Below the pieces are notes generated by a model. The model did no database searches. It saw nothing but the letters and a program-made list of their open reading frames with translations, and had not been told where the DNA came from. DNA of 10,870 bases from CAYWHE01 sp964458125 (GTDB lineage Bacteria; Bacteroidota; Bacteroidia; AKYH767-A; OLB10): NCBI GenBank assembly GCA_964458125.1, contig CAYWHE010000142.1:1-10870 (forward strand), in the 5' to 3' direction. Position 1 is the stretch's first letter. Each line of letters begins with the position of its first letter. The position numbers and the translations under genes are program-made. Shown here piece by piece: positions 5,018-10,870 of this stretch.

Positions 5018-5661
5018 ACGGCGGCTTTAAAAAAACCATTCTGCCTCAGCTGATGTATCAGGGCCTCACAGGCTGTCAGGTTGGGTAACCCCGTTATGAA
5101 TATATAAAAGAGCTCCCGTTCTTTCTGAATGATTACCTTTTCTTTTTCAGTGAGATCCTGAAGGTCATTGGCCAGGTATAACACATGCTGCAGATTTTCA
5201 CTGCGGAAAACAGAAACGGTAAAGCCGTTCAGCGAATCCAGGTTGCCCAGGCAATCGGAATAAAGGTGTGAGCGGAATATGCTGTCCAGTTCGGGTGTCA
5301 GGGGTGTGTTGTAAACAGCTTCCACCTCTACCGGAGTCATGCCCTGGAGGTTAAGACCGATTTTTCTCGCGGCCGCTGTGCTCAGGTCAATGATCCTCCC
5401 TTTTACATGAGGCCCCCTGTCGTTGATACGGACAATAACGCTCTGTCCGTTTTCCGGGTTGGTCACACGCACCAGCGTATGAAAAGAAAGGGTCTTGTGT
5501 GCTGCGGTAAAGCTGCTGTTGCTGAAGATTTCCCCATTGGCCGTTTTTTTTCCTTCAAACTTATTCGCATAAAACGATGCAATTCCTGACTGAACCCGGC
5601 TTTGCTGGGAGCAGGGGGGCGGAAATGAAAACAATACTGCGAAACAAAGGGTATGGAGCAT
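4999..5661 (-). CDS. rlpA: RlpA-like septal-ring/lytic transglycosylase protein (DPBB + SPOR)
   Basis: A 220-residue exported protein. The N-terminus (MLHTLCFAVLFSFPPP) is hydrophobic and fits a signal peptide, though it lacks the usual basic residues; the Cys at 17 is not in a clear lipobox, so lipid attachment is uncertain. The double-psi beta barrel spans about 25-115 with GIASFYANKFEGKKTANGE, TAAHKTL, NDRGP and GRIIDLS. H55 and D81 align with the catalytic pair of Pseudomonas aeruginosa RlpA (H131 and D157, same spacing of 26), so lytic transglycosylase activity is plausible. Residues about 145-218 form a SPOR-type domain that would bind denuded glycan. It is the last gene of the unit starting at the E1 fusion, 41 bases after the upstream gene, and its 3' end overlaps the Nudix gene by 19 bases. 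Confidence 0.88.
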   Translation of the reverse strand: MLHTLCFAVLFSFPPPCSQQSRVQSGIASFYANKFEGKKTANGEIFSNSSFTAAHKTLSFHTLVRVTNPENGQSVIVRINDRGPHVKGRIIDLSTAAARKIGLNLQGMTPVEVEAVYNTPLTPELDSIFRSHLYSDCLGNLDSLNGFTVSVFRSENLQHVLYLANDLQDLTEKEKVIIQKERELFYIFITGLPNLTACEALIHQLRQNGFFKAAVYKPAR

Positions 5662-5702
5662 GGGATTAAGGATGACGGGCGGAGACCGGGATCCGTATAA
5701 GG

Positions 5703-6269
5703 TTACACGAGGCGATGGGCTACCACATGTTGTACCCGTTCAAATAATTGAACGGGGTTATAGGTTCTCCAGTTCAGGTTAGCCAGTTCTCCTCCCGAAA
5801 CAAGATAATAATCCAGGTTGTTTCGTTCAATTTCCTTTATCACATGCTCCTGGAAATTGACCACGGCCACCCAGCCATCATCCAGGTCTTCAAACCATTC
5901 CTGGTAATAACAGTCATCGGAGGCATGATAGTTCAGCACATTTTCACCGATCAGGATAAACTTATTGATTTTATGCTGGAGGAATACATCGATGATGTCG
6001 CGCTTCAGCAGCATGATGTCATTATGCAAACAATCGTTCCATTCCCCGATGAATTCAAGAATGGCAAATTCCCTGTCATAATCAGCATACAATACCTTTA
6101 AATACAGGGTGGATGAACCGAAATCATCCCACTGCGGGTGAATATAATAATTGTAAATGGTATTGGAGTATTCAAATTCACTGTATTCCTTACCATAAAA
6201 AGGAGAATGCTCGTCCTCCTCCGACACGTAAAGATCTCTCCACGAATAATAGGGTTCCAGGTCCTGCAT
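5703..6269 (-). CDS. Conserved protein of unknown function, Tyr/Trp- and acid-rich
   Basis: A 188-residue protein with no signal peptide and no membrane segment, so probably cytoplasmic. It is rich in aromatic and acidic residues. Notable blocks are YYSWRDLYV near the start, SPFYGKEYSEFEYSN (22-36), YNYYIHPQWDDFGSSTLYLK (about 39-58), GEWNDCLHNDIM (75-86), KFILIGENVLNYH (103-115) and DDCYYQEWFEDLDDGW (118-133). I recognise it as a protein conserved in Bacteroidota but know of no function, and I see no catalytic signature that would allow one. The alternation of hydrophobic beta-like strands (ILEFIG, FILIGENV, WVAVVNF) suggests an alpha/beta fold. It starts 12 bases after murQ and is followed by rlpA, so a role linked to cell-wall turnover is possible from position only. 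Confidence 0.85.
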   Translation of the reverse strand: MQDLEPYYSWRDLYVSEEDEHSPFYGKEYSEFEYSNTIYNYYIHPQWDDFGSSTLYLKVLYADYDREFAILEFIGEWNDCLHNDIMLLKRDIIDVFLQHKINKFILIGENVLNYHASDDCYYQEWFEDLDDGWVAVVNFQEHVIKEIERNNLDYYLVSGGELANLNWRTYNPVQLFERVQHVVAHRLV

Positions 6270-6281
6270 AACCGTAAAAAA

Positions 6282-7091
6282 TTAAGGCTGCTGATGCCGG
6301 TTTATAGCTTCCCGGACGCTCCCGAACTGACGCAGAAGCCGGACGGCTTCATGTTCATCCACCGAGAGGGCCTTCATGAGCATGCGTGTGCCGCGATCAA
6401 TCAGTTTATTATTGCTTAATTGCATATCCACCATTTTATTTCCTTTCACACGGCCCAGTTGAATCATCACGGCTGTGGAGATCATATTCAAAACGAGTTT
6501 CTGGGCGGTACCGGCTTTCATGCGGGTGCTGCCGGTGACGAACTCCGGACCGGTGATTACTTCCACCGGATAGTCGGATTCAGCTGCGACTGCGCTGTCC
6601 GGGTTACAGGTAATGCAGCCCGTAGCAATTCCGTTCAGGCGGCATTGTTTCAGGGCTCCGGCCACATAAGGTGTACTTCCGGAAGCAGCAATTCCTGTTA
6701 CGAAATCGTTGGCGGAAATGTTATAGGTCTGCAGATCCTTCCATCCCTGGTCCGGATCATCTTCGGCAAACTCTACGGCCTTGCGTATGGCCCGGTCGCC
6801 CCCGGCTATCAGGCCCACCACCAGGCCCTGTTTCACGCCAAAGGTGGGAGGGCATTCCGATGCGTCAACAATGCCAAGCCTGCCGCTGGTTCCGGCGCCG
6901 ATATAAAACAAACGCCCGCCGGTTTTCATTCTCTCGACAACCGCTTCCACCAGTTTCAGAATGGACGGGATTTCCTTTTCCACGGAAAGAGGCACGGTCT
7001 GATCCTCCCGGTTGATGTTCCGCAACAATTCCCCGACCGGCATCCGTTCCAGGTCCTCGTAACGGGAATCGCGTTCAGTAACTTTTTCCAT
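6282..7091 (-). CDS. murQ: N-acetylmuramic acid 6-phosphate etherase
   Basis: A 269-residue SIS-domain enzyme that removes D-lactate from MurNAc-6-phosphate to give GlcNAc-6-phosphate in peptidoglycan recycling, in the cytoplasm. The signature blocks are IGAGTSGRLG (64-73), DASECPPTFG (76-85), FAEDD (108-112), GIAASGSTPYV (133-143) and GPEFVTGSTRMKAGTAQK (181-198). E79 and E110 match the catalytic pair E83/E114 of E. coli MurQ, with the same spacing of 31. The start was placed at the ATG of MEKVTERDSRY, the usual family N-terminus, 8 bases after the E1 gene; a TTG twelve bases further upstream overlaps the E1 stop codon and is less likely. The neighbouring RlpA-type protein is a possible source of 1,6-anhydro-MurNAc products, but the anhydro-MurNAc kinase that would link the two steps is not in the window. 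Confidence 0.96.
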   Translation of the reverse strand: MEKVTERDSRYEDLERMPVGELLRNINREDQTVPLSVEKEIPSILKLVEAVVERMKTGGRLFYIGAGTSGRLGIVDASECPPTFGVKQGLVVGLIAGGDRAIRKAVEFAEDDPDQGWKDLQTYNISANDFVTGIAASGSTPYVAGALKQCRLNGIATGCITCNPDSAVAAESDYPVEVITGPEFVTGSTRMKAGTAQKLVLNMISTAVMIQLGRVKGNKMVDMQLSNNKLIDRGTRMLMKALSVDEHEAVRLLRQFGSVREAINRHQQP

Positions 7092-7099
7092 ATACGAAG

Positions 7100-9535
7100 T
7101 CAAAAAAGCGGGGGATACTCATCCGGATCAACCTCGTGCATCAGGTTGTAAACGGCATCAAAAATATCTTCGGCTGAGGGTTTTGAAAAATAATCCCCGT
7201 CGGAACCATAGGCCGGACGGTGTTCCTTGGCGGTAACGGTAACCGGGGCGGCATCGAGGTACTTGAATCCATTCTGTACTTCGAGCACCTGCTGAAGCAT
7301 GAAAGCCGTACCTCCGCCGGGCACATCTTCATCCACCAAGACAATCTTATTCGTTTTCTGCAGGGATTCTGTTATACGAAAATGAATATCGAAAGGCAGC
7401 AGGGATTGCACATCAATAAGCTCACAACCGATACCGGTTTCCGATAACTGGTGAATAGCGTCCATGGCGATTTTCACGCAGGAGCCGTAGGTCACCAGGG
7501 TGACATCGCTGCCTTCGGTCAGCACTTCGGGTATGCCCGGCAGCAGGCGGAATTCTCCCGGGTTGGAAGGCATCCTTTCCTTGGTGCGGTAGCCGTTCAG
7601 CACTTCGATGACGATACCCGGTTCATCGGAAGCCAGCAGCATGTTGTAAAATCCTGCAGCCTGGGTCATGTTACGGGGGACCAGCAGGTGAATGCCACGC
7701 AGCGACCCCAGCATCATGCTGATGGGTGAACCGGAATGCCAGATGCCTTCGAGGCGATGCCCGCGGGTGCTGATGATCAGCGGGGCCTTCTGTCCGCCGC
7801 AGGTCCTGTATTGCAGGCAGGCCAGGTCATCGGTGAGAACCTGGAGGGCATACGGGAGGTAATCGAGATATTGAATTTCAGCAATGGGACGGAAGCCTCT
7901 CAGGGCCAGTCCGATTCCCTGGCCGATAATGGTGGCCTCCCGGATACCGGTATCAATGACACGGTTTTCTCCATAACGGGCCTGCAGTCCGGCCAGGGTC
8001 TGGTTGACACCACCGATTTGCCCCACATCCTCCCCGAAGAATAACAGCTCGGGTATACGTTTTAGAAGGGCATCGTGATTCGCCAGCAGCACTTCCCGCC
8101 CGTCGACCAGTGGAGCCTGTTCCCCGTATTGAGGAGCCACAGCTTCCAGCCTGGCCACAGCTTGTGCCGATTCACTGTATTGATGCGAGTCGTATAACAG
8201 TGCGCTGTTTTCCTTCCACTGCCTGTACCAGGAAGACAATGCCCGTTTTTCCGCCGTATCTTCAAACCGAACCAGGCGCAGAATCCTGCTCACGCATGCG
8301 CCCAGGTCACGGCGCTCCAGGTCACCGGTTTTTTCAAGCGGGATTTTCAGGCGTCCTATAAATACGGACTGGCTGCTGACCTTCATCAGGTTGGATACAA
8401 GCTGGCCCGCCTGCAGGAATTCATTCCGGAGGGAATCGTTGAAGGCATCCCAGGCTCTTTTCCTCGCTTCATTCACCGTTTTCTTCGCCTGTGCTTCAAT
8501 TTCTTCCAGCCGGGAAACTTCGGCCAAACTACTTTCCAGTATCCACTGCCTCATTTTGGAAATACAATCGTATTCTTCCTCCCAGGCTAAACGTTCTTTC
8601 GATTTGTAGCGTTCATGGGATCCCGAAGTGGAATGTCCCTGGGGTTGTGTCATTTCAAGAATATGAAACAGCACCGGCACGTGCAGGCTCCGGCATTTTT
8701 CAATTCCTTTCTGGTAGATTTCGCAAAGTTCAGCGTAATTCCATCCTTTGGCCGTATAAATCAGGAAGCCGTCTTTTTCTTCTGTCCGTTCAAACCCGGC
8801 CAGCACTTCCGAAATGCTTTGCTTCGTGGTTTGGTACCGGGCCGGAACGGAAATCCCGTAACCGTCATCCCATACCGAAATGGCCATGGGTACCTGCAGT
8901 ACACCGGCTGCATTAATGGTTTCAAAAAATAATCCCTCCGAGGTGCTGGCATCGCCAATGGTGCCAAAGGCCACTTCATGACCGTCACGGGTGAATTTTT
9001 TAAAGCGTTCCCCGGAAAGTGCCGGGTTGTTCCGGTACAAACTCGAAGCGTAAGCCATTCCCAGCAAACGTGGCATCTGTCCACCCGTAGGGGAAATGTC
9101 GGCTGAAGAGTTTTTCAGGGACATCAGGTCCTTCCATTCCCCGTTTTCATCCAGCATGCGGGTGGCATAGTGCCCGTTCATGGCCCGTCCGGCAGTGGCT
9201 GGTTCATGCTTCGGGTCGGGATGAGCATACAACTGCGCGAAAAACTCCTGTATAGTCAGTAAACCGGTGGCAAACATGAAGGTCTGGTCGCGGTAATAAC
9301 CCGAGCGGAAATCACCTTCCCTGAAAACCCTGGCCATGGCGAGTTGGGCAACTTCCTTGCCGTCTCCGAAGATGCCGAATTTCGCCTTTCCGGTAAGTAC
9401 CTCCTTGCGGCCAAGCAGGCTGGTCTGCCGGCTTTCGCAGGCAATCCGGTAGTCGTTTAACACACCGGCCTTAAATTCATCAAACGTGAGGGCATTCAAC
9501 TCAGTTTCAGGACGTGGATTTATGGATGGGTTCAT
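7100..9535 (-). CDS. Fused alpha-beta E1 component of a 2-oxoacid dehydrogenase (TPP-dependent)
   Basis: An 811-residue protein that joins E1-alpha (about 20-325) and E1-beta (about 475-805) through a helical linker. E1 decarboxylates a 2-oxo acid on thiamine diphosphate and passes the acyl group to a lipoyl E2. The alpha part has the TPP motif GDASTSEG (194-201) and, 27 residues later, WDDGYGIS (222-229), where most family members have GDG...NN. The beta part has GEDVGQIGGV (501-510), DTGIREATIIGQGIGLA (528-544), EIQYLDYLPYA (553-563), a HSGSP motif (600-604) and VDEDVPGG (734-741). Similar fused proteins are annotated as branched-chain (2-oxoisovalerate) dehydrogenase E1; the substrate is not certain, and no E2 or E3 gene is nearby. 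The ATG at 9533-9535 is the first in frame. It heads the unit with murQ, the unknown gene and rlpA. Confidence 0.9.
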   Translation of the reverse strand: MNPSINPRPETELNALTFDEFKAGVLNDYRIACESRQTSLLGRKEVLTGKAKFGIFGDGKEVAQLAMARVFREGDFRSGYYRDQTFMFATGLLTIQEFFAQLYAHPDPKHEPATAGRAMNGHYATRMLDENGEWKDLMSLKNSSADISPTGGQMPRLLGMAYASSLYRNNPALSGERFKKFTRDGHEVAFGTIGDASTSEGLFFETINAAGVLQVPMAISVWDDGYGISVPARYQTTKQSISEVLAGFERTEEKDGFLIYTAKGWNYAELCEIYQKGIEKCRSLHVPVLFHILEMTQPQGHSTSGSHERYKSKERLAWEEEYDCISKMRQWILESSLAEVSRLEEIEAQAKKTVNEARKRAWDAFNDSLRNEFLQAGQLVSNLMKVSSQSVFIGRLKIPLEKTGDLERRDLGACVSRILRLVRFEDTAEKRALSSWYRQWKENSALLYDSHQYSESAQAVARLEAVAPQYGEQAPLVDGREVLLANHDALLKRIPELLFFGEDVGQIGGVNQTLAGLQARYGENRVIDTGIREATIIGQGIGLALRGFRPIAEIQYLDYLPYALQVLTDDLACLQYRTCGGQKAPLIISTRGHRLEGIWHSGSPISMMLGSLRGIHLLVPRNMTQAAGFYNMLLASDEPGIVIEVLNGYRTKERMPSNPGEFRLLPGIPEVLTEGSDVTLVTYGSCVKIAMDAIHQLSETGIGCELIDVQSLLPFDIHFRITESLQKTNKIVLVDEDVPGGGTAFMLQQVLEVQNGFKYLDAAPVTVTAKEHRPAYGSDGDYFSKPSAEDIFDAVYNLMHEVDPDEYPPLF

Positions 9536-9610
9536 GCATGCTCGTTTTTCGGGTTCAGGCTCTTACTCCGGGAAACAAAATAACTTCCGGAATCAGCCGG
9601 GCCTTCCTCA

Positions 9611-9644
9611 CAAAAATAAGAAAAGGAATTGGAATATCTTCAAG
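9611..9644 (-). promoter_or_regulatory. Probable promoter of the E1-murQ-rlpA unit
   Basis: The minus strand shows TATTTTTG (9611-9618), an exact -7 box, with CTTG (9641-9644) upstream; the TTG of this element is 22 bases from the box, consistent with a weak -33 element. The box is about 75 bases upstream of the E1 start, leaving a moderate leader in which I saw no clear secondary structure. Confidence 0.45.
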
Positions 9645-9679
9645 CAGATTTTTATAAAGTGAGAACCAATCCTTTACAA

Positions 9680-9698
9680 AACAGCCAAGTGGTCTGTT
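9680..9698 (-). terminator. Possible terminator after the YbjQ-family gene
   Basis: The minus strand folds as AACAG, an unpaired A, CC, a four-base loop, GG, and CTGTT, followed by TTG. It begins 5 bases after the stop codon at 9704-9706. The stem is short, with a bulge, and the T-run is short, so this is a weak call. Confidence 0.35.
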
Positions 9699-9703
9699 AA
9701 AAT

Positions 9704-10036
9704 TCAGGTCTTTTCCACGTGAACCGCCGTTCCGTAGGCGAGCACTTCTGTGATGCCGGCCATCACTTCATTCGCATCGTATCGGATATTGATGACGGCG
9801 TTGGCTCCCAGCAGGAGGGCATTACCAATCATCAGGTTGAAGGCCTCTTCACGTGTTTTTTCACATAATTCGGTGTAAATGGAATTTCGTCCTCCAAAAA
9901 TGGCCAGGAAACCTCCTGCAATATTTCCAAAGACACTTCTGGATCGGACCGTTATTCCTCTCACCAGTCCCAGTTGCCTGGTGATCGTATAACCTTCCAG
10001 GTGGGTACTGGTTGTAACAAGTTGTATTGAACTCAT
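9704..10036 (-). CDS. YbjQ/UPF0145 family protein
   Basis: A 110-residue protein of the YbjQ (UPF0145) family, which forms pentameric rings in known structures and has no settled function; it has been called a putative heavy-metal-binding domain. The family pattern is clear: VTTSTHLEGYTITRQLGLVRG (7-27), FGGRNSIYTELCEKTREEAF (47-66), GNALLLGANAVINIRYD (71-87) and a C-terminal EVLAYGTAVHV (96-106). The length is normal. There is no signal peptide. The ATG is supported by a good promoter 15-22 bases upstream. The genes on both sides are unrelated, and a 168-base gap with a possible terminator separates it from the E1 gene, so it is probably monocistronic. Confidence 0.93.
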   Translation of the reverse strand: MSSIQLVTTSTHLEGYTITRQLGLVRGITVRSRSVFGNIAGGFLAIFGGRNSIYTELCEKTREEAFNLMIGNALLLGANAVINIRYDANEVMAGITEVLAYGTAVHVEKT

Positions 10037-10050
10037 GGATTTGTTTTCAT

Positions 10051-10082
10051 CAAATGTAAAATAATTTGTTCAAATCCTGAAA
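10051..10082 (-). promoter_or_regulatory. Probable promoter of the YbjQ-family gene
   Basis: The minus strand shows TACATTTG (10051-10058), an exact TAnnTTTG -7 box, preceded after 20 bases by TTTC (10079-10082), one mismatch from the -33 TTTG. It lies only 14 bases from the ATG, so the leader would be very short. Confidence 0.5.
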
Positions 10083-10155
10083 TCCAATATCCAAATGGAA
10101 ATAAAGGAAAAATCAACTTCAAAAAACCGGAAATTTTAAACGAACGGACTGCAGC

Positions 10156-10611
10156 CTACTTAATTTCCTTTTCCATTTTAAAATGCTGAATGGTATCAAA
10201 AAGCAAATATGATTTTCCGGTCATTTCATATCCCTGCTTGCGGTAAAAAGGGATGGCATTTTCACGGGCGTGAAGCATGATCCGCCTGGCTCCCCGTTGT
10301 CGGGCTTTCGTTTCGAGGTAGTTCAGCATGGCCGTTCCCAGGCCCTTTCCCCGGAAAGATTCATCCACGCCCATGTACCGGATCTGGGCCTCTTCCGCAT
10401 GGTTAAAATGCAGGCGGCAAACCCCTGCAGCCCTCTTACCATGGAGGATCAGGGTATGTATCGAAGTGCTATCCGTCGGATCAGCTTCGCTTCCGGCGGC
10501 TTGTCCCCAAGGTTTTCGCAGGACCTCGTAACGCAGCCTGAAATAGGCATCGAATTCTGATTCCGTGGATGGTTCCAGCAGGATAAAATCAGCAGGCAGT
10601 GTGTTCTTCAT
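10156..10611 (-). CDS. GNAT-family N-acetyltransferase
   Basis: A 151-residue acetyltransferase that would use acetyl-CoA. It opens with FDAYFRLRYEVLRKPWGQ (20-37), a stretch common in ElaA/GNAT-like proteins. Motif A is MGVDESFRGKGLGTAML (80-96), with the acetyl-CoA-binding R87-G-K-G-L-G92. Motif B follows as IMLHARENAIPFYRKQGYEMTG (111-132). The acceptor substrate cannot be predicted. The ATG at 10609-10611 was chosen because it gives the normal domain start; the frame stays open upstream but would run into the end of the neighbouring gene. It lies 29 bases after the secreted-protein gene and may be read with it. Confidence 0.88.
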   Translation of the reverse strand: MKNTLPADFILLEPSTESEFDAYFRLRYEVLRKPWGQAAGSEADPTDSTSIHTLILHGKRAAGVCRLHFNHAEEAQIRYMGVDESFRGKGLGTAMLNYLETKARQRGARRIMLHARENAIPFYRKQGYEMTGKSYLLFDTIQHFKMEKEIK

Positions 10612-10640
10612 CCGGAAGTAAAATGTGTAACGTCTTGTGA

Positions 10641-10870
10641 TTATTGTTTGACAAACCTGCAGGTTTTTGTTCCCGCCTTCATGAAATAGCATCCTGGAGC
10701 CAGAAACCCGGCAGGAATTTTCAGTTCACCGTTGTTGGCCAGGTCATCGGTCCAGACGATTCTGCCGGTGATATCGGAAATAGCAACTGAAATGGTTTTG
10801 CCGTCAAAGGAAGTGAAATGGAGGAGCAGAAAATCGTGAACAGGATTGGGATACATCGGTATGGACCCGG
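10641..10870 (-). CDS. Secreted protein, C-terminal fragment with type IX sorting domain (5' end outside window)
   Basis: Only the last 75 or so codons are in the window; the frame stays open to the right edge, so the protein is cut at its N-terminal side. The visible part reads IPMYPNPVHDFLLLHF, then ISVAISDITGRIVW, then IPAGFLAPGCYFMK and a final RFVKQ. This is the pattern of the type A C-terminal sorting domain (Por secretion tail) that directs proteins through the type IX secretion system to the cell surface and is then removed. It fixes the phylum as Bacteroidota with good confidence. The main part of the protein is not visible, so its activity is unknown. The ATG inside the YPNP motif is not a real start. 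Confidence 0.85.
   Translation of the reverse strand, partial: GSIPMYPNPVHDFLLLHFTSFDGKTISVAISDITGRIVWTDDLANNGELKIPAGFLAPGCYFMKAGTKTCRFVKQ

Noticed and set aside
7092..7103. TTG start of murQ overlapping the E1 stop codon
   Set aside because: The ATG at 7089-7091 gives the standard MurQ N-terminus, so the four extra codons are not needed.
6420..7151. Long plus-strand open frame of 243 codons opposite murQ
   Set aside because: It lies antisense to a clear murQ with all family motifs, and its translation has no recognisable domain; it is a by-product of codon use in murQ.
10612..10692. Upstream start of the GNAT gene
   Set aside because: It would run into the end of the secreted-protein gene, and the added residues are not part of the acetyltransferase domain.

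Overview
The window comes from a member of the Bacteroidota. Three things point there. A type IX secretion C-terminal sorting domain is cut off at the right edge. Several minus-strand genes have TAnnTTTG-type promoter boxes about 30-70 bases upstream of their starts. The gene families present (DUF6132, a CstB-like MBL-rhodanese fusion, a fused E1 alpha-beta 2-oxoacid dehydrogenase, a Tyr/Trp-rich hypothetical protein next to murQ) are ones I associate with that phylum. The genus cannot be told from this sequence. Every gene except one Nudix hydrolase lies on the minus strand, so the biological order runs from right to left.

Left part (31-4290): a reactive-sulfur locus. Reading leftward it contains a Crp/Fnr-type regulator, a small DUF2892 membrane protein, and then a tight six-gene unit. 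The unit encodes a CstB-like persulfide dioxygenase/sulfurtransferase, a DUF6132 membrane protein with a Cys-x3-Cys motif, two tandem single-domain rhodaneses, a Prx6-type peroxiredoxin, and a second DUF2892-like membrane protein with a Cys-rich tail. Spacings are 1-3 bases, or a 4-base ATGA overlap. The likely job is to take persulfide or polysulfide sulfur, pass it between rhodaneses, oxidise it and remove peroxides. No quinone reductase or sulfur transporter of a known family lies in the window.

The most notable signal is regulatory. Two perfect palindromes of the form GTGATC-NN-GATCAC lie upstream of the DUF2892 gene and of the six-gene unit. Each is followed, exactly 22 bases later, by an (T/G)ACTTTTG -7 box. 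The spacers between operator and box are unrelated in sequence, so the shared geometry is not explained by recent duplication. The adjacent regulator keeps the Arg-Glu-x3-Arg recognition-helix residues that in E. coli CRP read TGTGA, which fits the palindromes. It also has Cys residues in its sensor domain. Together this suggests a Crp-family, possibly thiol-based, activator of persulfide detoxification. A third palindrome sharing the TGAT-N4-ATCA core lies 42 bases further upstream of the operon.

Middle part (4291-5017): a divergent intergenic region with a promoter for the regulator and an unexplained 14-base palindrome, then a plus-strand Nudix hydrolase whose 3' end overlaps the convergent rlpA by 19 bases.

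Right part (4999-9535): a probable four-gene minus-strand unit encoding a fused E1 alpha-beta TPP dehydrogenase, MurQ, a conserved protein of unknown function, and an RlpA-like DPBB-SPOR protein. MurQ and RlpA connect through peptidoglycan turnover; why the dehydrogenase leads them is unclear. Beyond it are a YbjQ/UPF0145 protein with its own promoter and a possible terminator, a GNAT acetyltransferase, and the truncated secreted protein at the edge. No tRNA, rRNA, insertion sequence or CRISPR array was seen, and no gene-free stretch exceeds 300 bases.
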